64,000 bases of DNA from Stictocephala bisonia (lineage: Eukaryota; Arthropoda; Insecta; Hemiptera; Membracidae): assembly GCA_035578905.1 (NCBI GenBank), contig JAQJVL010000175.1:471001-535000 (forward strand), in the 5' to 3' direction. Shown one piece after another: positions 56,248 to 64,000 of this stretch. The position numbers and the translations under genes are program-made. The notes under the pieces are model-generated. The model was not told the origin of the DNA and did no database searches. It saw only the letters and a program-made list of their open reading frames with translations. Within the stretch, counting starts at the first letter, position 1. Each line of letters opens with the position of its first letter.

Positions 56248-58800
56248 GTTGCCGTGGTGGTGTCTGGCGTTGTTAGACTCGCACCCTTTGTATAAGCATG
56301 GCAGAGGTGTTGTTACGCTGGATGGCCGTTGCCATGGTGGTGTATTGCGTTGTTAGACTCGCACCCTTTGTATAAGCATGGCAGAGGTGTTGTTACGCTA
56401 GATGGCCGTTGCCATGGTGGTGTATAGCGTTGTTAGACTCGCACCCTTTGTGTAAGCATGGCATACTGTTGTTCCACTGGATGGCCGTTGCCATGGTGGT
56501 GTATGGCATTCTTAAAACTCGCACGGTTTGTATAAGCATGGCAGAGTGTTGTTTCGCTGGATGGCCGTTGCCGTGGTGGTGTATGGCGTTGTTAGACTTG
56601 CACCCTTTGTATAAGCATGGCAGAGTGTTGTTCCGCTAGATGGCCGTTGCCGTGGTGGTCTAAGGCGTTCTTAAAACTCGCACGGTTTGTATAAGTATGG
56701 CAGAGTGTTGTTCCACTGGATGGCCGTTACCGTGGTAATGTATGGCGTTGTTAGACTCACAACCTTTGTACAATCATGGCAGAATTGTTGTTCTGCTGGA
56801 TAGCCATTGCCGTAGTGGTGTATGGTGTTGTTAGACTCGCACCTTTTGTATAAGCATGGCAGAGTGTTGATCCGCTGGATGGCCGTTGCCGTGGTGGTGT
56901 ATGGCGTTGTTAGACTTGCACTCTTTGTATAAGCATGGCAGAGTGTTGTTCCGCTAGATGGCCGTTGCCGTAGTGGTATTGCGTTGTTAGACTCACACCC
57001 TTTGTATAAGCACGGTAGAGGTGTTGTTCCGCTAGATGGCCATTGCCATGGTGGTGTATGGCGTTGTTAGAATCGCACCCTTTGTATAAGCATGGTAGAG
57101 TGTTGATCCGCTGGATGGCCTTTGCCGTGGTGGTGTATGGCGTTGTTAGAATCGCACCCTTTGTATAAGCATGGTAGAGTGTTGATCCGCTGGATGGCCT
57201 TTGCCGTGGTGGTGTATTGCATTGTTAGACTCGCACCCTTTGTATAAGCATGGCAGAGGTGTTGTTACGCTGGATGGCCATTAGACTTGCACCTAACAAT
57301 GCCATACGTGGTGGTGTATGGCATTGTTAGACTTGCACCCTTTGTATAAGCATGGCAGAGTGTTGTTCCGCTAGATGGCCATTGCCGTGGCGGTGTATGG
57401 CGTTCTTAAAACTCGCACGGTTTGTATAAGCATGGCAGTGTTGTTCCGCTGGATGGCCGTTGCCGTGGTGATGTATGGCGTTGTTAGACTCGCAACCTTT
57501 GTATAAGCATGGCAGAGGTGTTGTTCTGCTGGATAGCCGTTGCCGTGGTGGTGTATGGTGTTGTTAGACTCGCACCTTTTGTATAAGCATGGCAGAGTGT
57601 TGTTCCGCTGGATGGCTTTTGCCGTGGTGGAGTATGGCGTTCTTAAAACTCACACCCTTTGTATAAGCATGGCAGAGGTGTTGTTCCGCTGGATGGCCGT
57701 TTCCGTGGTGGTGTATGGCGTTGTTAGACTCACACCCTTTGTATAAGCATGGTAGAGGTGTTGTTCCGCTGGATGGCCATTGCCGTGGTGGAGTATGGCG
57801 TTCTTAAAACTCACACCCTTTGTATAAGCATGGCAGAGGTGTTGTTCCGCTGGATGGCCGTTTCCGTGGTGGTGTATGGCGTTGTTAGACTCACACCCTT
57901 TGTATAAGCATGGTAGAGGTGTTGTTCCGCTGGATGGCCATTGCCGTGGTGGTGTATGGCGTTGTTAGACTCACACCCTTTGTATAAGCATGGCAGAGGT
58001 GTTGTTCCGCTTTCTGGCCGATTTATGGCGTTGTCAGACTCACAACCTTTGTACAAGCATGGCAGAAGTGTTTTTCTGCTGGATAGCCGTTGCCGTGGTG
58101 GTGTATGGTGTTGTTAGACTCGCACCTTCTGTATAAGCATGGCGGAGTGTTGTTCCGTTGGATATCCTTTGCCGTGGTGGAGTATGGCGTTCTTAAAACT
58201 CGCACCCTTTGTATAAGCATGGCAGAGGTGTTGTTCCGCTGGATGGCCGTTTCTGTGGTGGTGTATGGCGTTGTTAGACTCACACCCTTTGTATAAACAT
58301 TGCAGAGTGTTGTTCCGCTGGATGGTCTTTGCCGTGGTGGAGTATGGCGTTCTTAAATCTCACACCCTTTGTATAAGTATGGCAGAGGTGTTGTTCCGCT
58401 GGATGGCCGTTTCCGTGGTGGTGTATTGCGTTGTTAGACTCACACCCTTTATATAAGCATGGTAGAGGTGTTGTTCCACTGGATGGCCATTGCCGTGGTG
58501 GTGTATGGCGTTGTTAGACTTGCACCCTTTGTATAAGCATGGCAGAGTGTTGTTCCGCTAGATGGCCGTTGCCGTGGTGGTGTATGGCGTTCTTAAAACT
58601 CGCATGGTTTGTATAAGCATGGCAGAGTGTTGTTCCGCTGGATGGCCTTTGCCGTGGTGGAGTATGGCGTTCTTAAAACTCGTACCCGTTGTACCATGGC
58701 AGAGGTGTTGTTCCTCTGGATGGCCGTTTCCGTGGTGGTGTATGGCGTTGTTAGATTCACGCCCTTTGTTTAAGCATGGTTGAGGTGTTGTTCCGCTGGA
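56248..58800. repeat. Higher-order unit, copy 2 (2.56 kb)
   Basis: Direct tandem copy of 53691-56247. Identity is far higher than between neighbouring monomers, so the block duplicated as a whole recently. The upstream boundary coincides with a monomer junction ('gctggatggcc'|'gttgccgtgg'), consistent with unequal crossing-over between monomers. Confidence 0.93.
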
Positions 58801-58925
58801 TGGCCATTGCCGTGGTGGTGTATGGCGTTGTTAGACTCGCACCCTTTGTATAAGCATGGTAGAGGTGTCGTTCCGCTAGATGGCCATTGCCGTGGTGGTG
58901 TCTAGCTTTGTTATTCTTGCACCCT

Positions 58926-59169
58926 TTGTATTAGTTAATTAAAGAATAATCCAAGAAGTGGGTCCAATTAGGACGCAATTAGTTTTATTATATTATCACT
59001 ATTAAGAGTGTTTGCCTGTTACACAATCAGGATTTAAATGGAAATATAAATACATTTTTTCCCGTAACATGTTTATAATTTCTGTTTATATTCAACACGT
59101 TTTTATTTCTCGCCTGTACGTAACGTAATGTTGAAAATAATTTCAGCCTGTAGCTTCCACACTTTATGA
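58926..59169. other. Short AT-rich linker between arrays
   Basis: Nothing recognised. Confidence 0.5.
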
Positions 59170-60810
59170 ATAAAATGTCGGTCTGTAAACTTAACACTAG
59201 AAAAATAAAATCTCAGACTCTACTCTCAACACTTATGAATAAAACCTCAGCCTTTAGCCTCAACATTTCATGAATAAATCCTCGTCCTTTAGCCTCAACA
59301 CTTCATGAATAAAACCTCGGCCTGTGGCCTAAACGCGTTATGATTAAAACTTCGGACTATGACCTTACACTTCATTAATAAAAACTTAGCCTGTAGCTTC
59401 AACACTTCATGAATAAAAACTCAGCCTGTAGCCTAGCACGTGATGAATAAAACCTCAGCCTGTAGCCTTAACACTTCATGAATAAAACCCCGGCCTGTAG
59501 CCTCAGCACTTCATGAACAAAACCTCGGCCTATAGCCTAAACACGTCATGAGCAAAACCCCGGCCTGTAGCCTCAACGCTTCATGAACAAAACCTCGGCC
59601 TGTAGCCTCAACACTTCATGAATAACACAGCGCAGTACTTGTACTTTTATGTTTCGTATATGATTTCTTACAATATCGGAATATAGTGTTTTTTCCGAAA
59701 CAAGCTTTTTCCACAGTATTTGGCCTATAACCTTATTTATTTATTTATTTATTTTTATTTATTCGTAAGACGCCGATCGTCAAGATATGGGCGAATATGG
59801 ATTTTGAATGAGTGTGATGAGTGTAGATGAGCGAATGTAGTCATTGTTACAAACTAAGGCCGACTATTACTTAGAAAGTGTCATGAATTAATAGCCCAAT
59901 GACAAATGAACAGCCGGTGGTTATCAGCTGATCCTTCTCAAAATGTATTGACTCTGATTGGGATCGAACTGAGAACCTTTAGCACATGAAGCTGGGATTG
60001 AACCAACTACGCTACCGACCAATACCATGACTAAAACCCCAGCCTGTAGTCTCAACACTTCATGAATAAAACCTCAGTCTATGGCCTCAACACTTCTTGA
60101 AAAAAAGCTCGACCTGTAGCCTAAATACGTCATGAATAAAGCCTCGGCCTATAACCTCAACACGTCATGAACAAAACCTCGGCCTGTAGCCTAAACTCGT
60201 CATGAATAAAACCTCGGCCTGTAGTCTCAACACTTCATGAATAAAACCTCGGCCTGTAGCCTAAACTCGTCATGAATAAGGCCTCGGCCTATGGTCTCAA
60301 CACTTCCTGAATAAAACCCCGGCTAGTATTCTCAACACTTCATGAATAAAACCCCAGCCGTATTCTCAACACTTCATGAACAAAACCCCGGCCTGTAGCC
60401 TCAACACTTAATGAATTAAACCCCGGCCTGTAGCCTCCACACTTCATGAACAAAACCTCGGCCTGTAGCCTCAACACTTCATGAATTAAACCCCGGCCTG
60501 TAGCCTCAACACTTCATGAACAAAACCCCGGCCTGTAGCCTCAACACTTCATGAATAAAACCCCGCCCTGCAGCCTCAGCACTTAATGAACAAAACCTCG
60601 GCCTGTAGCCTCAACACTTAATGAATTAAACCCCGGCCTGTAGCCTCAACACTTCATGAACAAAACCTCGGCCGTATTCTCAACACTTCATGAACAAAAC
60701 CCCGGCCTTTAGCCTCAACACTTCATGAACAAAACCCCGGCCTGTAGCCTCAACACTTCATGAACAAAACCTCGGCCTGTAGCCTCAACACTTCATGAAT
60801 AACACAGCGC
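59170..60810. repeat. Minisatellite, about 35-bp unit, about 35 copies, split by a SINE
   Basis: The unit is 'aacacttcatgaataaaacc' + 'tcggcctgtagcctc' with many single-base variants. Two blocks (59170-59640 and 60030-60810) flank a SINE. A 105-bp unique segment that follows the array at 60796-60901 ('cagcgcagtatttgtacttt', ending 'ccacggtatttggcct') is duplicated at 59627-59733, before the SINE, indicating a larger unequal duplication. Confidence 0.93.
59735..60027 (-). mobile_element. tRNA-derived SINE, about 290 bp, with (AAAT)n tail
   Basis: On the minus strand from about 60027: 'ggtcggtagcgtagttggtt' carries a pol III A box, and 'ctcagttcgatcccaatcag' a B box about 40 nt further. A unique body follows, and the tail is (AAATA)n, seen as 'tttatttatttatttattt' at 59737-59762. 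Different family from the SINE at 37852-38105. Target duplication hard to judge inside the repeats. Confidence 0.75.
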
Positions 60811-60901
60811 AGTATTTGTACTTTTATGTTTAGTATATGATTTCTTACAATATCGGAATATAGTGTTTTTTCCGAAACAAGCTTTTTCCACGGTATTTGG
60901 C

Positions 60902-62164
60902 CTCGTCTTATGAATGCTGGATTCCAGTTAATTTTATATGTTCTCATTGATATCGGGTTGTTCTCCTAGATAACAGAGGGTTGTAGTATAGAACACCCTC
61001 TAACTTCCACTTTTCTAGAAGATATTATTTTACTCTTTTAAGTCAGATTATAAATTTCTTTTTTCGACAGTTTTGTTAATTACAGTTGTATTTTACAGTA
61101 TATATAGATTTTAGCAAATGTTTAAAGAAATACATTTTTAATGGACTAATTAAATTAAAATAATATCTTCTACCCTCGTAGAGATTCATAAAAAACATGG
61201 GGCGCGTGTTTGGTGATATTTACTAATACATTATTCCCTTTAAGCACTCCACTTTGTAATGAATGTTAAAGAATTTAATAAGTGTATTTTAATGTTGTCA
61301 AATCAATAAATACAATTTTTTTACTAAATTACTTTCTGTTTAGTTTCATGTGATAATTTCACTGTATGTGGTAATTTAACCAGTTTTGTGTTGTTTCTTT
61401 TCTTTAAGTATTATCACATTTAAAAAAGTAAGTATTTTTGTACTCAATTTAAAATGCCTAATGCGCGATCATCTTTAACCGTCTCTATTAATGCAAATAT
61501 AGCACAATGAGGTTTAATTCACTTCCTCAAACAATATTTACGTTGGACAAAAAAAACGTTTTTTATGCAGCAAAAAACGTTTTTGCTGCATAAAAACTTT
61601 TTTTGATATTTATACCCCTTGATTGCTGAAATTTATGTATATAAAGGTAATGCTTAGCAATCTTTTAACAAACAAATCAATTTTGTTAGAAAAGTATTAA
61701 ATGATTGCTAAGTGTAACCTTTAAATACGTAAAAACGTGTTTTAGTATCAAGAGTTCATTTCATAATGCAGTTTTTAAGTGATCAGAATAACATTAATCA
61801 ATACCTGATCAATATTTGAAGGGTGGGGGAGGAAATTGAAATAATGTCATTACAAACTCCAGTAAGGCAGGCACAGTAAAAAGAAAATCTCAAGTATTTG
61901 TTCATCTGTTCCACCATTTACAGTCGTTGGACAATACTAAAAGGTAGAGAATCAATAAGACGCACAAGATTCTATGGAATTAATTACATTGGTAGCGAAA
62001 TAAGATTAAAGTAATTTGGAAACTGTACAATATTCTACTGACAGTGTTACAATCCTTCTTACTGGCACCCTTTCGAAGTAATCCGCGAAAGACGTTCCGA
62101 GAGGGATTACTGCCTGAACTATAGTCGAGTTGGGAGCCCCACACTTGGCACTTGTTGGTTCCCT
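60902..62164. other. AT-rich stretch with hairpins
   Basis: 61550-61606: 'aaaaacgttttttatgcagc' folds back on 'gctgcataaaaacttttttt' with hardly any loop. 61640-61735: 'aaaggtaatgcttagcaatc' pairs with 'gattgctaagtgtaaccttt', a second, larger foldback just downstream; the two may form one MITE-like unit. The minus-strand frame at 62174-61980 is unrecognised. Confidence 0.55.
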
Positions 62165-64000
62165 CCATCAACACACTGTATTGCCTGATTCCCCTGATAG
62201 TAATTAGGGGGAAAGGACTCCACTCTGCACACTTTTAGGTTTTCATCACACACCATCAACACACTGTACTGCCATAACTAGAGGTATTTTAGGGGATGGG
62301 ACCCCACACTGCGCACTTCTTTGTTCTCGTCTCACACTTCAAACCATCAACACACTGTATTGCCCTAACTAGAGGTATTTTAGGGGATGGGACCTCACAC
62401 TGCGCACTTCTTTGTTCTCGTCTCACACTTCAAACCATCAACACACTGTATTGCCATAACTAGAGGTATTTTAGGGGATGGGACCCCACACTGCGCACTT
62501 CTTTGTTCTCGTCTCACACTTCAAACCATCAACACACTGTATTGCCCTAACTAGAGGTATTTTAGGGGATGGGACCTCACACTGCGCACTTCTTTGTTCT
62601 CGTCTAACACTTCACACCATCAACACACTGTATTGCCATAACTAGAGGTATTTTAGGTGATGGGACCCCACACTACGCACTTCTTTGTTCTCGTCTCACA
62701 CTTCAAACCATCAACACACTGTATTGCCATAACTAGAGGTATTTTAGGGGATGGGACCCCACACTGCGCACTTCTTTGTTCTCGTCTCACACTTCAAACC
62801 ATCAACACACTGTATTGCCCTAACTAGAGGTATTTTAGGGGATGGGACCTCACACTGCGCACTTCTTTGTTCTCGTCTCACAGTGCACACCATCAACACA
62901 CTGTATTGCCATAACTAGAGGTATTTTAGGTGATGGGACCCCACACTACGCACTTCTTTGTTCTCGTCTCACACTTCACACCATCAACACACTGTATTAC
63001 CATAACTAGAGGTATTTTAGGTGATGGGACCCCACACTACGCACTTCTTTGTTCTCGTCTCACACTTCACACCATCAACACATTGTATTACCATAACTAG
63101 AGGTATTTTAAGGTATAGGACCCCACACTACGCACTTCTTTGTTCTCGTCTAACACTTCACACCATCGACACACTGTATTGCCATAACTAAAGGTATGAT
63201 AGGGGATGGGACCCCACACTGCGCACTTCTTTGTTCTCGTCTCACACTTCACACCATCAACACACTGTATTGCCATAACTAGAGGTATTTTAGGTGATGG
63301 GACCCCACACTACGCACTTCTTTGTTCTCGTCTAACACTTCACACCATCGACACACTGTATTGCCATAACTAAAGGTATTTTAGGGGATGGGACTTCACA
63401 CTGCACACTTCTTTGTTCTCGTCTCACACTTCACACCATCGACACACTGTATTGCCATAACTAAAGGTATTTTAGGGGATGGGACCCCACAATGCGCACT
63501 TCTTTGTTCTCGTCTCACACTTCACACCATCAACACACTGTATTGCCATAACTAAAGGTATTTTAGGGGATGGGACTTCACACTGCACACTTCTTTGTTC
63601 TCGTCTCACACTTCACACCATCGACACACTGTATTGCCATAACTAAAGGTATTTTAGGGGATGGGACCCCACAATGCGCACTTCTTTGTTCTCGTCTCAC
63701 ACTTCACACCATCAACACACTGTATTGCCATAACTAGAGGTATTTTAGGTGATGGGACCCCACACTACGCACTTCTTTGTTCTCGTCTCACACTTCACAC
63801 CATCAACACACTGTAATGCCATAACTAGAGGTATTTTAGGTGATGGGGCCCCACACTACGCACTTCTTTGTTCTCGTCTAACACTTCACACCATCAACAC
63901 ACTGTATTGCCATAACTAGAGATATTTTAGGTGATGGGGCCCCACACTACGCACTTCTTTGTTCTCGTCTAACACTTCACACCATCAACACACTGTATTG
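62165..64000. repeat. Satellite array, 91-bp unit, about 20 copies, running off the window
   Basis: 'accatcaacacactgtattg' recurs about every 91 bp (62253, 62344, 62435 and on). Variant pairs ('ggggatggga'/'ggtgatggga', 'cactgcgcac'/'cactacgcac', 'actagagg'/'actaaagg') alternate in blocks, suggesting two- and three-monomer duplications. The first unit (62165-62250) is diverged, with 'attaggggga'. The right end is not in the window. Confidence 0.97.

Larger units (their letters stand above)
53225..58925. repeat. Large satellite array, about 81-bp monomer, about 70 copies
   Basis: The monomer contains 'ccctttgtataagcatggca', 'gaggtgttgttccgctggat' and 'ggccgttgccgtggtggtgt'. Variants include 'gttcttaaaactcgcacgg' in place of 'gttgttagactcgcaccc', and a rarer type with 'ttagacttgcacctaacaat' + 'gccatac', which creates a small palindrome. 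The many 60-86-codon open frames here are artefacts of the repeat. A C tract (about 10) at 53180 precedes it. Confidence 0.97.

Noticed and set aside
53853..58783. Repeated 60-86-codon open frames rich in W, M and C
   Set aside because: They change frame with every 81-bp monomer, occur on both strands, and are copied exactly by the 2.56-kb duplication. They are consequences of the satellite, not genes.
1..64000. A novel defence or biosynthetic gene system
   Set aside because: No cluster of intact genes exists. Apart from one candidate exon, all recognisable coding sequence belongs to decayed mobile elements.

Overview
The window looks like AT-rich, intron- or intergenic-type DNA from an insect nuclear genome. 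There are no operons or bacterial signals. The repeats are insect-type transposons (Tc1/mariner-like with a DUF4817 HTH, pogo/Tigger, hAT, Helitron, Penelope-like, several LINE groups, tRNA-derived SINEs, LTR), many breaking each other. One short block looks like a conserved host exon: 13692-13948 resembles the start of the extracellular domain of a Cys-loop ligand-gated chloride channel, closest in my memory to insect GRD. Much of the rest may be its introns. Species cannot be told from sequence alone; a hemipteran-like insect is only a guess.

Layout. 1-5.2 kb: tandem arrays (101-104, 25 and 115 bp units) and one decayed arm of a foldback element seen again at 43.5 kb. 6.6-9.0 kb: a possible LINE tail, a 1-kb TIR element and a minus-strand Helitron Rep remnant. 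9.4-12.5 kb: minisatellites and a broken LINE reverse transcriptase. 13.7-14.4 kb: the exon and a 34-35 bp minisatellite that begins on its splice donor. 15.3-18.9 kb: a pogo-like element with a broken transposase, split by a TTAA-flanked insertion. 22.7 and 29.0 kb: two related foldbacks beside (TA)n. 25.9-28.4 kb: a hAT element with a perfect 8-bp target duplication and a LINE fragment inside. 30.3-34.6 kb: a run of minisatellites. 34.6-37.7 kb: a LINE with reverse transcriptase and RNase H inserted into an 84-bp array. 37.9-38.1 kb: a tRNA-derived SINE. 40.8-48.5 kb: a MITE, a Penelope-like fragment, then a three-level nest of TA-flanked inverted-repeat elements. 49.1-53.1 kb: a rearranged 1.35-kb repeat interrupted by a solo LTR. 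53.2-58.9 kb: a ~81-bp satellite with a tandem 2.56-kb higher-order duplication. 59.2-60.8 kb: a 35-bp minisatellite with a SINE inside. 62.2 kb to the end: a 91-bp satellite that runs off the window.

None of the transposon genes is intact. The most informative content is structural: insertion order can be read from target-site duplications, and the exon boundary has been amplified into a ladder of possible 5' splice sites. All calls come from reading the sequence; no alignment or search was run.
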